This document shows positions 25,772 to 33,597 of a stretch of 36,331 nucleotides of DNA, in pieces. Position numbers and translations under genes: made by a program. This DNA comes from Collinsella sp. TF05-9AC (GTDB lineage: Bacteria; Actinomycetota; Coriobacteriia; Coriobacteriales; Coriobacteriaceae). The notes under the pieces are model-generated. The model searched no databases. It had not been told where the DNA came from and was given only the letters and a program-made list of their open reading frames with translations. Within the stretch, counting starts at the first letter, position 1. Each line of letters begins with the position of its first letter. Location: NCBI RefSeq assembly GCF_003438495.1, contig NZ_QSSH01000023.1:1-36331 (forward strand), written 5' to 3'.

Positions 25772-26407
25772 TTATCCGCGCTGCGGACCCGCAGTAGCCA
25801 CGAGCGGTTCAAGCCCCAGCTCGCGCGCGTAGTCTTCCTGCGTAAAGACTTCGACCAGTTCAAACGTATCGGCCGCATCGTCAAACGCAAACTGCAGCAC
25901 TGAGCAGTTGCCCGGCACGCGTTCGCGCTCGTCGGCCGCCGCGCCCCGCACGTGGTCCAAAAACTCCTTGATAGCCGAGCCGTGGCTCACCGCGAGCACG
26001 CACTCGTGGTCCGGACGTCGCATAAGATCGGTTATCGTCGCCGCCATGCGCTCGCGCACCTGCATCTGGCCCTCGCCGCCAAACTGACGATAGAAATCTC
26101 GCCACGGCCGCTCGGGCATAAGCATCACGCGCTCGGCCTCAAAGTCGCCAAAGAACCACTCACGCAGACCGTCCAGGCGCTCGTACGCCAAGCCCGGCCA
26201 CAGGTTGGCGATAGTCTGCTCGGTGCGATGAAGTGTGGAGGTGTAGGCATGATCGGGTTCAATGCCGCGCGCACGTAAGAACATGCCGGCACGTGCCGCC
26301 TGGTCGCATCCCAGCTGCGTGAGCGGCGAGTCACTCCAACCCTGAATAATGCGCTTAAGGTTGAATATTGTCTGCCCATGACGAACCAGATACAGGTCTT
26401 TATTCAT
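25772..26407 (-). CDS. Histidine phosphatase family protein (paralogue 2)
   Basis: A 211-aa phosphoglycerate-mutase-like phosphatase. The phospho-accepting motif is LVRHGQ with R9-H10-G11, and the second-half VSHGS carries the other catalytic His. The TSTLHRTEQT block supplies the phosphate-binding Arg. The ATG at 26407 has AAAGGA 5 nt upstream, so the longer frame to 26431 is rejected. It begins 17 bases after the stop of a clear paralogue (180 aa), which indicates a tandem duplication in one operon. Its physiological substrate is unknown. Confidence 0.88.
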   Translation of the reverse strand: MNKDLYLVRHGQTIFNLKRIIQGWSDSPLTQLGCDQAARAGMFLRARGIEPDHAYTSTLHRTEQTIANLWPGLAYERLDGLREWFFGDFEAERVMLMPERPWRDFYRQFGGEGQMQVRERMAATITDLMRRPDHECVLAVSHGSAIKEFLDHVRGAAADERERVPGNCSVLQFAFDDAADTFELVEVFTQEDYARELGLEPLVATAGPQRG

Positions 26408-26424
26408 AGGGGTCCTTTCGTTCG

Positions 26425-26967
26425 TTACCAATCAAGGAGCGAAAACGCACCGTCGCAATAGCCAAAATGAAGCACGGCACCGTTGTCGGGTAGCTCTCCC
26501 CCGCCAGTCACATACTCAAGAAACTCCTGGCAGGAAGAGCCGTGGGAGACTGCCAGCACACAGTCGTGCTGCGGCCTGGCCATGATGTGGGACAGCGCCG
26601 CGACCATGCGCGACTGGAGCTCGCCTTCAGACTCGCCACCAAAGGCCACCGGATAATCACCCCAGGGCTGCGGCGGCATCTCGCGATTTGATGTACCCTC
26701 CAGCGAGCCCAAATGCCACTCGCGCAGGTCATCGACCAGCTCTATCGAGCGGCCCTCACCAGCAATTAGCTCAGCCGTATGCCGCGCCCGGCCCAACGGC
26801 GAGGAATACACACGGTCAAAGGTCACGCCACGCGCCTCAAACGCCGCGCGCGTCGCCAGCGCCTGCTCGCGCCCGCGCGCCGTAAGCGGCGAATCGTGCC
26901 CACCCTGCAAAATGTTCTGCACATTGAGCTCAGTCTGTCCATGCCGCACCAAATACAAATCTGCCAC
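26425..26967 (-). CDS. Histidine phosphatase family protein (paralogue 1)
   Basis: A 180-aa member of the same family, with LVRHGQTELN (R8-H9-G10), YSSPLGRARHTAE and AVSHGSS. It starts with GTG preceded by AGGGGAGG. The two paralogues share the ILQGGHDSPLT/IIQGWSDSPLT and REWHLG/REWFFG segments but differ in the C-terminal part. The second has an added ~30-residue tail. The cytoplasmic role (sugar-phosphate, nucleotide or cofactor-precursor phosphatase) cannot be decided. Confidence 0.88.
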   Translation of the reverse strand: MADLYLVRHGQTELNVQNILQGGHDSPLTARGREQALATRAAFEARGVTFDRVYSSPLGRARHTAELIAGEGRSIELVDDLREWHLGSLEGTSNREMPPQPWGDYPVAFGGESEGELQSRMVAALSHIMARPQHDCVLAVSHGSSCQEFLEYVTGGGELPDNGAVLHFGYCDGAFSLLDW

Positions 26968-26983
26968 ACGTCCTCCCCTCGCA

Positions 26984-27016
26984 CCACCGCAAAGGGGACA
27001 GGTACCTTTGTGGTGG
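26984..27016. repeat. Inverted repeat between a phosphatase gene and the nitroreductase gene
   Basis: Arms CCACCGCAAAGG (26984-26995) and CCTTTGTGGTGG (27005-27016) pair with a 9-base loop containing ACAGGTA. It lies 33-67 bases downstream of the nitroreductase stop, on the way to the phosphatase start. It could be a weak terminator or an interspersed intergenic element. No T-run follows on the minus strand. Confidence 0.5.
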
Positions 27017-27049
27017 TTTACCGCCGGATCACACCGCGGTGACGCTCAG

Positions 27050-27721
27050 CTACACCAGTACGTCGGCAAGCGGGCGCTTGGGTACGTGGTGCACCTGCGC
27101 CTCGTCGCGCCAGTAATTAATTGAGCCGTCGGGGTTGGAATCGATCGCATCGATCACCTGCGTCTCGGCCGGAACGCCAAACGCCATGATCAGCTTGAGC
27201 TCATACTTGTCGCTATCGAGCCCCATGGCATCGATCGCGTGGGGCGTAAAGGCCTTGAACATGCAGGCAGCCACCTCGGGCGTGGCGCTGCGGGCGGCGA
27301 GCATCATCGTCTGCGCGGCAATGCCCGTGTCGACCTCGGTAATAGGAGCGGCGGGCTTGCCCGGAACGGCGCGCTCGGCAAGAATCGCGATGTAGCCGGT
27401 CGGGCGCTCGCCCTCGGCAGGACCCGACCAGTCCTTAAGCGCGCCGGCCCATGCAAGCTCGTCAAACACGCGAGCGCAGTCCTCGGAACCGCTTACCACA
27501 TGAAAACGCAGACGCTGAGCATTGGCGCCGCAGGGAGCCAGGTGCGCCAGTTCCGCCAGCTCGAGCAAAAACTCGCGCGGCACGCGCATGGACTCGTCAA
27601 AGCGACGGCACGTACGGGCGCGGCGGACCAGCGCGTCAAACGTGTCCAGGCCGAGCTTTTCGCAACCTTGCTTTGCCATCGACTCCGCGCTAGACGGCGC
27701 CGCGGGAACTGTTTCGTTCAT
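27050..27721 (-). CDS. Nitroreductase family protein
   Basis: A 223-aa FMN-dependent nitroreductase-fold oxidoreductase. It has the RRARTCRRFDESMRVP start (phosphate-binding Arg residues for FMN), APCGANAQRLRF and, in the second half, AAQTMMLAARSATPEVAACMF and IMAFGVPAET. It probably reduces quinones, flavins or nitro compounds with NAD(P)H in the cytoplasm; the physiological substrate is not decidable. The ATG at 27721 is preferred over an in-frame TTG at 27733. A DtxR/IdeR-like palindrome lies just upstream, which suggests control by iron or manganese. Confidence 0.88.
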   Translation of the reverse strand: MNETVPAAPSSAESMAKQGCEKLGLDTFDALVRRARTCRRFDESMRVPREFLLELAELAHLAPCGANAQRLRFHVVSGSEDCARVFDELAWAGALKDWSGPAEGERPTGYIAILAERAVPGKPAAPITEVDTGIAAQTMMLAARSATPEVAACMFKAFTPHAIDAMGLDSDKYELKLIMAFGVPAETQVIDAIDSNPDGSINYWRDEAQVHHVPKRPLADVLV

Positions 27722-27749
27722 AGGGACCCCCAATTTCGGGCAATTGTTC

Positions 27750-27768
27750 TTAGGAAAATCTAACCTAA
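27750..27768 (-). promoter_or_regulatory. DtxR/IdeR-like box upstream of the nitroreductase gene
   Basis: On the gene's strand it reads TTAGGTTAGATTTTCCTAA, a 19-base site matching the DtxR/IdeR consensus TTAGGTTAGGCTAACCTAA at 15 of 19 positions, with both outer TTAGG/CCTAA arms intact. It lies 29 bases before the ATG. No dtxR gene is in the window. Confidence 0.5.
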
Positions 27769-27956
27769 AACGTAGGCAATAACGAACAGGGCCGCAATGT
27801 TCTACACCTGTTGAATAGAAAATCGCGACGTGGGGAACAACGGAAACAATTCGGGGCCTTTGGGTTACGTTTCACCCTCCCCGACCCATACGTCAGCGCC
27901 TTTAGGCGATACTGGTCGTAACGATCAAGGCTTACGCCGCACGGAAAGGAGACATT

Positions 27957-28559
27957 ATGGGCATCTTTAAGAATGATGACCAAAAATCGAGCCAGTTTGG
28001 ATTTGACGAGAAAAGCATGGCAGGCAAGGCCGTCAAGGCCGTGCGCTGGATTTACGCCATCACGGGCGTCTTGGCGCTCGTCGCCGGCATCGCACTGCTG
28101 TTTGCGCCCGCCAAGTCCCTCGTCTTCTTAACGACCGTCTTGGGCTTCTACTTTGTGATCACGGCCGCGATCAGGCTGTTTACCGCTGTTTTCGAGCCAC
28201 TGCTGCCCACCGGCTGGCGCGTGACGAGCATCATCTCCAACCTACTCATTATCTTGGGCGGCGTCATAATCCTGCGCAACCAGGCCTTCTCGACCGCGAC
28301 GCTCACCACGATGGTGGTTATCGTGGCCGGCTTTGGCTGGATCGTCGAAGGTGTCATGTCCATTCTGGAGTCCGAGCTTTCGTCCAACCGTGCCCTCGCC
28401 ATCCTGAGCGGCGCGCTCTCCATCATCGCCGGCATGTTCGTGTTTATCTATCCGCTGTGGTCGGCCAAGATGCTCGTCATCTTTAGCGGCGCCGCACTGC
28501 TGGTGTTTGGCGTAACGCTGATTGTTCGCGCTATTCAATTTGGCAAACTGGTGCACTAG
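27957..28559 (+). CDS. HdeD-like (DUF308) membrane protein
   Basis: A 200-aa integral membrane protein with about six hydrophobic segments (for example IYAITGVLALVAGIALLF, VFLTTVLGFYFVITAAI, IIAGMFVFIYPLW) and a short polar N-terminal tail. This matches the DUF308/HdeD family, linked to acid resistance in enterobacteria but of unknown function here. GGAG lies 5 nt before the ATG. The TAG stop is immediately followed by the ATG of the next gene, so translation is likely coupled. Confidence 0.85.
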   Translation: MGIFKNDDQKSSQFGFDEKSMAGKAVKAVRWIYAITGVLALVAGIALLFAPAKSLVFLTTVLGFYFVITAAIRLFTAVFEPLLPTGWRVTSIISNLLIILGGVIILRNQAFSTATLTTMVVIVAGFGWIVEGVMSILESELSSNRALAILSGALSIIAGMFVFIYPLWSAKMLVIFSGAALLVFGVTLIVRAIQFGKLVH

Positions 28560-29042
28560 ATGCCGCGAACGCTCTTTATTGATGCAGACGCCTGCCCGGT
28601 CACGCGCGAGTCGATTGACTGCGCGCGGCGGGCGGGCGTCGCCGTCGTTATCGCCGGCAACAGCACACAGAACCTGGAACGCCACATTCGCCGCGACGAT
28701 CCGCGCGACGTCGAGCATGCGCGACGCGGATTTTGGGTCACGACGCTCGATGTGAGCGTGGGCGCCGACAGCGCCGACTTTGCCATTGTCGAACGCCTGC
28801 AGGCGGGCGACGTAGTCGTGACGCAGGACATTGGCTTGGCGAGCATGGTGCTCGGGCGCGATGCCGCCGCCATCGGCGTGCGCGGGCGCGTCTACGATAA
28901 GGCGACCATCGACATGCAACTGTTTATTCGCCACGAGGAAAAGAAGGTGCGCCGCGCCGGCGGTCGCACTCGCGGTCCGGCGGCATTTACCAGCGAAGAC
29001 CGGGCCCGCTTTAAGCGCAACCTCACCGAGCTGCTGCGCTAA
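28560..29042 (+). CDS. YaiI/YqxD family protein (DUF188, UPF0178)
   Basis: A 160-aa DUF188 protein with LFIDADACPVTRE at the start, then VTTLDVSVGADSADFAIVE, DVVVTQDIGLASMVL and the C-terminal IRHEEKKVRRAGGRTRGPAAF. The acidic clusters fit a PIN-like nuclease fold, but the biochemical role of the family is not established. It starts on the base after the upstream stop and is followed by a strong terminator. Confidence 0.92.
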   Translation: MPRTLFIDADACPVTRESIDCARRAGVAVVIAGNSTQNLERHIRRDDPRDVEHARRGFWVTTLDVSVGADSADFAIVERLQAGDVVVTQDIGLASMVLGRDAAAIGVRGRVYDKATIDMQLFIRHEEKKVRRAGGRTRGPAAFTSEDRARFKRNLTELLR

Positions 29043-29044
29043 CC

Positions 29045-29085
29045 AAGGTAGATTTTCGGGACATGCCCGGAAATCTACCTTTTTG
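29045..29085 (+). terminator. Intrinsic terminator after the DUF188 gene
   Basis: The arms AAGGTAGATTT and AAATCTACCTT, with CGGG/CCCG pairing inside, are followed by TTTTTG. Confidence 0.85.
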
Positions 29086-29123
29086 TTTTGAGCGGTGTGA
29101 GCGCTCGGAATCCATGGCTCAAC

Positions 29124-29199
29124 AAAAAATGGGCTTCAAAATGCCATGCGTCGCCGCATTGCGCAGGCGCCGAGCATGGCTATTTGAAGCCCATTTTTT
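29124..29199. terminator. Long bidirectional terminator palindrome
   Basis: 26-base arms (29124-29149 and 29174-29199) pair at 24 of 26 positions and have A6 and T6 at the two ends. It can terminate in both directions between the convergent DUF188 gene and the metal exporter gene. Confidence 0.85.
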
Positions 29200-29207
29200 A
29201 GGCCTAC

Positions 29208-30308
29208 TTAGAGGCCGAAGGCGGATAGGATAAGGCCCCAGCCGGCGCCGATGACGTACATCATGACCAGGAACACGGCGTTTTCACGAGCGCTGCGGTT
29301 GGTGCGGAACAGGACAAGATAGCCCACGCCAGCGGAAATGAGCGTGCCGGCGAGCATCGGCGCCAGCTGTAGCGCGCCCTCCAGGTACAGCTGCGTAATG
29401 ACCACGCTGGCCGAGCAGTTGGGGATCAGGCCGACGAGTGCCGAGCCCAAGACGGCGAGCGTCTCGTTGCCACGCAGGAACTGCTCGATCGCGGACTCTC
29501 CGAAGGTCTCGAGCACGGCAACTAGAATCAGCGTCACCAGGAAAATAAAAACCGAAACCTGCACGGTGTGCGAGATCGCGCTGCGGATAATCGACAGGAC
29601 GGGCGCACCTTCGTGGGAGTGACCGTGGTCGTGCCCATGGCCGTGGTGGTGCTCATGCTCGCCTGCGTGACCGTGGTCATGGCTGTGTCCGTGGTCGCGC
29701 TCGTGTTCATCTTCATCATCATCGCAACCGCAATGGTCGCGCTCGCACAACTCGTGGATGTGGTCGGCGCTCACGCCCGCCTCGGCCACTTCATCAATGA
29801 TGTCGCCCCCGGTATGGTCGTCGTGCGCGCAGTTCACATGAGCCGGATTGGCAGCGGTCCCCAGCACGGTACGGCGAATCGCCGCATGCGCGCGGGAATT
29901 ACGACGAAGGCCGCGGATAGCCGCGTCCACGATAAAGCCCGTGACCAGCGCGATCAGTGCCTTCGAAGCCAAAAGCATCGCCATGGTCTGCACGGGCACC
30001 TGCTCGGCGAGCAACAGCGGCAGCATCTCATCGGAGGTCGAGAGGAACACGGCGACCAGCGTGCCCAGCGTCACGACACGGCCGGCGTACAGCGTTGCTG
30101 CCATGGCCGAAAATCCGCACTGCGGCACAATGCCCAGCAGCGAGCCAGCCACGGGACCCGCAGCGCCGGCGCGCTTGATAGCGCCGTTGACGCGGTCGCC
30201 CGCAACGTGCTCAAGTGTCTCGAGAGCAAGATACGTCACCAACAAAAACGGCGCCAGCGAGAGCGTGTCCTTGCCGGCGTCGAGCAGAATATCAATCAGC
30301 AAATCCAT
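29208..30308 (-). CDS. Putative heavy-metal (manganese-type) exporter, ten-TM permease
   Basis: A 366-aa membrane protein in two homologous halves of about five helices each. Each half has a paired Pro-Gln/Asn-Cys motif (LLGIVPQCGFSAMAA and LVGLIPNCSASVVIT), as in the ArsP_2/DUF2899 'putative manganese transporter' family. The halves are joined by a loop of about 90 residues (roughly 150-240). The loop is packed with His and acidic residues (DHGHSHDHGHAGEHEHHHGHGH and similar), a typical metal-sensing or metal-loading segment. The predicted role is efflux of a divalent metal across the inner membrane; the metal is not proven. AAAGG lies about 11 nt before the ATG. The upstream repeats suggest specific regulation. 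Confidence 0.82.
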   Translation of the reverse strand: MDLLIDILLDAGKDTLSLAPFLLVTYLALETLEHVAGDRVNGAIKRAGAAGPVAGSLLGIVPQCGFSAMAATLYAGRVVTLGTLVAVFLSTSDEMLPLLLAEQVPVQTMAMLLASKALIALVTGFIVDAAIRGLRRNSRAHAAIRRTVLGTAANPAHVNCAHDDHTGGDIIDEVAEAGVSADHIHELCERDHCGCDDDEDEHERDHGHSHDHGHAGEHEHHHGHGHDHGHSHEGAPVLSIIRSAISHTVQVSVFIFLVTLILVAVLETFGESAIEQFLRGNETLAVLGSALVGLIPNCSASVVITQLYLEGALQLAPMLAGTLISAGVGYLVLFRTNRSARENAVFLVMMYVIGAGWGLILSAFGL

Positions 30309-30340
30309 GACGGATGGAACCTTTCATGTCTTTCGGCAGC

Positions 30341-30398
30341 ATTGTAAAAGTCCTAGCGGTCAACTAGGGTATTGTAGTTGTCCTAGGCGCGATGCCAA
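30341..30398 (-). promoter_or_regulatory. Promoter with 30-bp-periodic repeats before the metal exporter gene
   Basis: On the minus strand, TTGGCA (30398-30393), N16 and TACAAT (30376-30371) form a promoter. A 16-base motif, CTAGGAC..YTACAAT, occurs twice exactly 30 bp apart (30386-30371 and 30356-30341), and further CTAGG/CCTAG half-sites make palindromes across the -10. This is a good candidate operator for a metal-responsive repressor. The regulator itself is unknown. Confidence 0.5.
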
Positions 30399-30480
30399 TA
30401 GTTGCCCATGGTAAACTATCATCTCGCCATAACTCAATGCCACCGAGCCGCGCGACACGGCCCGTCCAAGGAGCAGTTAT

Positions 30481-31449
30481 ATGAACGTTTCACAAGCACT
30501 CGAATACGAGCGCCAGCCGTTTATTCCCATGTTTATCTATGGCGATCACGGCGCCATGGAGTCCGAGCGCCAGAAGGGCGAGGAGGCCCTTAAGGTGCTC
30601 GAAACCGAGTACTTTACCGCCGAGGGCGACCCCAGCTTCGACTTTGCCACCGTGCGCGACCTGGCTGACCGCAACCGCGACCTGTGCGACCAGATTGGCG
30701 AGGCGCGCCTGCGCAACGTGACGCCCGCGACGCTTTCGCGCGGCCTGTCCGATGCCGACACCTGCGCCGCCATCGGCAAGATGCAAAAGCGCACCGCCGC
30801 GTCGGTCATGCGCGAGATCCGCGGCGACCGCGACGCGCTCGGCGTGGCCTACGCCCGCAAGCCCATCCAGGGCACCGTGCTCGGTATCGACATCGAGACC
30901 ACCGGCCGTGCACCCGAGCGCGGTTATATCATCAATGTGGGTTGGGAAATCATGGAGCTCACCAGCGACGCCGTCCCGCACGACGCCGAGGCGCACTACT
31001 GCGGTTTGCCCGACATCTACCGCGGCGAGGATGTGCCGTTGTCGAATATCCACCACATCACCTGGGACGACATCGACGGCAAAAAGCCATTCCGCGAGAA
31101 CAAGGAACTGCAGAAGCAGCTGCTCAAGCTTATGAAGAAGTACCCGTACATGGCGCACAACGCCGCCTTTGAGGACAGTTGGTTCAAGATCCACCTGGAC
31201 GGTTACGCCGAGGCACGCCGCGCCGGCAAGATCATCGTCATCGACTCGCGCCAGATCTGCCGCAGCCTGGATGCCGACGTCCGCTCGCTCCCCCGCGAAT
31301 CCGCGCCCGCCGCACTCGAGAACTGGGCGCGCCGCCGTGGAACCCTCGCCGCCGACGCCAACGAGCAGCACCTGGGCCTCGACGACACCGACCTCATGCT
31401 CCGCACGGTTCAGGCCGAGTTCAACCTCAAGAACCTATTCGCGAAATAA
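30481..31449 (+). CDS. DEDDh 3'-5' exonuclease domain protein
   Basis: A 322-aa protein with a DnaQ-like DEDDh exonuclease domain in its second half: D137-I-E139-T-T-G (Exo I), AHNAAFED around H226 (Exo II) and H297 with D301/D302 (Exo III, EQHLGLDDTDLM). The first ~130 residues are a charged helical extension of unknown role, with no recognised domain. No polymerase or helicase part is present, so it is a stand-alone exonuclease, perhaps for DNA repair or RNA trimming. AAGGAG lies 7 nt before the ATG. It is monocistronic, with a terminator after it. Confidence 0.87.
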   Translation: MNVSQALEYERQPFIPMFIYGDHGAMESERQKGEEALKVLETEYFTAEGDPSFDFATVRDLADRNRDLCDQIGEARLRNVTPATLSRGLSDADTCAAIGKMQKRTAASVMREIRGDRDALGVAYARKPIQGTVLGIDIETTGRAPERGYIINVGWEIMELTSDAVPHDAEAHYCGLPDIYRGEDVPLSNIHHITWDDIDGKKPFRENKELQKQLLKLMKKYPYMAHNAAFEDSWFKIHLDGYAEARRAGKIIVIDSRQICRSLDADVRSLPRESAPAALENWARRRGTLAADANEQHLGLDDTDLMLRTVQAEFNLKNLFAK

Positions 31450-31514
31450 CCGATCCATCTGCGGGAGCGCCTGCCAGGCACAGCGCAATCCGTCTGGGCA
31501 CACCGACACGCAGT

Positions 31515-31552
31515 AAACTAGGGCGCAGCCTTATGGCTGCACCCTAGTTTTC
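31515..31552 (+). terminator. Intrinsic terminator after the exonuclease gene
   Basis: AAACTAGGG-c-GCAGCC/GGCTGC-a-CCCTAGTTT with a TTAT loop and a T-rich end. Confidence 0.85.
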
Positions 31553-31598
31553 ATCAAAACGAGCAAATACGCGTGCTTCACATAGTCGGCAGGTTGGC

Positions 31599-31789
31599 CC
31601 ACCTACATTTTTCGAGTTGTTCGGCCAGCTGAACCACTAGTCAAGGCCCCTTGAACCGCAATCGAAGCTAAAATCGCCTTAATTTCGCAACCAAGCCCCA
31701 TAAATCTACCTGAATCAATTCGAATAGGACGTTGCGATCGCACCATTTGTATAGGATAAGGCCGAATAACTCAAATTATGTTGGTGAGG
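31599..31789. repeat. Element E1 bounded by inverted ~30-bp repeats
   Basis: The left end (31599-31627) begins CCACCTACATTTTTCGAG. The right end (31760-31789), read on the other strand, is an imperfect copy, CTCACCAACATAATTTGAG, ending in ATTCGGCC. The ~190-bp segment between holds no convincing gene and is AT-rich compared with its surroundings. It resembles a small palindromic-ended mobile element (MITE-like). From 31790 to about 32000 the DUF559 frame is open, but no clear start or ribosome-binding site is seen. Confidence 0.6.
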
Positions 31790-31999
31790 CATCTGAGCGG
31801 TCGGCAAAAACGCTTAGAAGCTACGAATCCGCAACTAAAGTTCATCAAAAAGGGGCAGCCGGCAGAAACCTCCCCAGCCAAAGCTGCTCCCTCAATACGA
31901 CAGCTCAAAAACCCACCGTTCGCAGAAGATAAGCCGCGCCCCAATACCGTTGCCCGAAGTTTCGGGCGTATGCGGCGTCCGCTATGCCATCATGCGCGT

Positions 32000-33208
32000 A
32001 TGGGAATCATTCTGTCACATACCACGGCACGCGCTGTATACCAAACAGCCAACTCGCTCGCAAGCTACGCGACCGGTCCCATACCTATGGAAAAGATCAG
32101 GGTGTCTGCGCCGACCACGTCCGACCTGGAAGCGGCACGAGCATGGCTCAACAGAAAGAATGTCGATTCTGAACGTATCCATGTGCTGACGTTTTCCAAT
32201 AATGCCAAAAGGCACCGCAAGGGCTGCATCTGCCACTGCACGCGCTATACGTTTGATGCAGAAAGCTACCTAGAACTCGAGCCGAACGTCTACATCGTCG
32301 ATATCAAGCTGTGCGCGTTAGAAGCAACAGCCGACCTCAACCTTTCGGAGCTCGTTGAGTATTACTTTGAAATCTGCGGCTCCTACGCGCTTGGAACGTC
32401 CGACGAAACTCAATATCGCGAGCGCCCAGCCCTAACCAGCGTTGAAGAGCTCAGAGCCTTCTTTTCAGAGGCACCGGGGTATCGTGGATCTAATAAAGCA
32501 CTTAAGGCACTTTCTTATGTACACGAAGGCTGTCGCTCCCCACTCGAAACGGCGTTTGTCATGATGCTGACAATGCCCAAGTCAATGGGTGGCTTAGCCA
32601 TACGCGCTATCAAAACGGATTATCCGATCCCAGTCCCCAAAAGATACGCCGCCCTAACGCGACGGACGGTTTTCTACCTCGACGCGCTGCTCGAAAATTC
32701 GATGACCGATATCGAATACAACGGCTTTTACCACGACGAACCCGAGCAGCAATCAATTGACGAGGAGCGCCGAAACACGCTGCGAAACATGGGATATGCC
32801 GTTATCACGGTTAATCGTCATTCGTTTTTCAAGCAGTCCGCTTTTAAACGGGTCATGGAAGCGATTCGCATTCGCGAGAAGATATGGCCCGGTCGACTCC
32901 CGGATAACTTCGCCATCCTGCAAGAAACTCTTCGTCAATTTGTCTTGCGGCGCTACTTCGAATACGGTCGCCGCGTCCTGGAGACACTCAAAGAAGAAGA
33001 GGCCGCCAAGCGCGAAATTGCAAGCCAATATCCGCAAGCTGATGACCCGAGCATCAACGATGTGCCCGAACCCGACGACATGCAACACGTCGGGGCCCTT
33101 GCTGAGGAAATCAATGGGGCTTGGGAATGCGACATGTTCGCAAAAATCGATGAAAACCGCACGGAAGACGACACGATTATTGATCTAATTGAGAATTCGC
33201 TCTTCTAA
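32000..33208 (+). CDS. Endonuclease-like protein (DUF559/Vsr-type C-terminal domain)
   Basis: A 402-aa protein from the ATG at 32000 (MGIILSHTTARAVY), which fits the usual start of related coriobacterial proteins. The frame is open back to an ATG at 31778, and no strong ribosome-binding site decides. The N-terminal part resembles an AbiEi-type transcriptional or antitoxin module. The C-terminal part has DIEYNGFYHDEPEQQSIDEE..RRNTLRNMGYAVITV, the acidic pattern of DUF559/very-short-patch-repair nucleases (E/D residues in a PD-(D/E)XK-like fold). It ends with an acidic tail. GC is about 50%, below its neighbours, and repeats bracket it, so it is probably acquired. Nuclease activity is inferred. 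Confidence 0.65.
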   Translation: MGIILSHTTARAVYQTANSLASYATGPIPMEKIRVSAPTTSDLEAARAWLNRKNVDSERIHVLTFSNNAKRHRKGCICHCTRYTFDAESYLELEPNVYIVDIKLCALEATADLNLSELVEYYFEICGSYALGTSDETQYRERPALTSVEELRAFFSEAPGYRGSNKALKALSYVHEGCRSPLETAFVMMLTMPKSMGGLAIRAIKTDYPIPVPKRYAALTRRTVFYLDALLENSMTDIEYNGFYHDEPEQQSIDEERRNTLRNMGYAVITVNRHSFFKQSAFKRVMEAIRIREKIWPGRLPDNFAILQETLRQFVLRRYFEYGRRVLETLKEEEAAKREIASQYPQADDPSINDVPEPDDMQHVGALAEEINGAWECDMFAKIDENRTEDDTIIDLIENSLF

Positions 33209-33227
33209 AGGCGATCTCTGCGGATGT

Positions 33228-33449
33228 CCACCTACATTTTTCGACTTATTCGGCCACCGATGTGCCAGATTGGCTGCAGCAATGCTCAATATAACTTTAG
33301 ATAAAACTGATTCTGCAGAAACTCCCGAAGAGGAAGAACTGATTCTCGCGGTATTTGACACGATAAAGTACAAATATGAACAGTTCTAATGCTTCTCAAG
33401 GTGGCTTTCTTAGCATGCTAGCCGAACATCTCGAAATATGTTGGCGAGC
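33228..33449. repeat. Element E2 bounded by inverted ~30-bp repeats
   Basis: The left end (33228-33256) matches the left end of E1 at 27 of 29 bases. The right end (33419-33449) is an inverted imperfect copy (reverse strand GCCAACATATTTCGAGATGT). E1 and E2 flank the nuclease-like gene. Between the ends, an open stretch up to the TAA at 33387 has a protein-like, acidic ending (ETPEEEELILAVFDTIKYK), but no start codon with a ribosome-binding site. It may be the tail of a lost gene. Confidence 0.6.
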
Positions 33450-33523
33450 ATTGCGTCGATGTCTCCCAACCCACAGAAAATCGCAGAGGCGGCAAGCAGT
33501 CATCGAAATTAACGCAAATTGTA

Positions 33524-33584
33524 TTGACATATGAACATACGCTCATATAATCGGAAGTAAGTTATTTGAGCGTATGTTCATATG
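33524..33584 (+). promoter_or_regulatory. Promoter and double ArsR/SmtB operator of the metal-resistance module
   Basis: TTGACA (33524-33529), N16 and TATAAT (33546-33551). The spacer is an imperfect 20-bp palindrome, ATATGAAC-N4-GCTCATAT, of the ArsR/SmtB type. A second copy (18-base match in inverted orientation, 33567-33584) lies over the transcript start. Binding of the repressor would block polymerase. A third related site occurs before the ATPase gene. Confidence 0.8.
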
Positions 33585-33597
33585 AAAGGATATTGCA

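Noticed and set aside
33189..33389. 65-codon open frame downstream of the nuclease-like gene
   Set aside because: Its first part overlaps the end of that gene and the inverted repeat, with no ribosome-binding site. Only the tail looks protein-like, so it is described as a possible remnant and not called as a gene.
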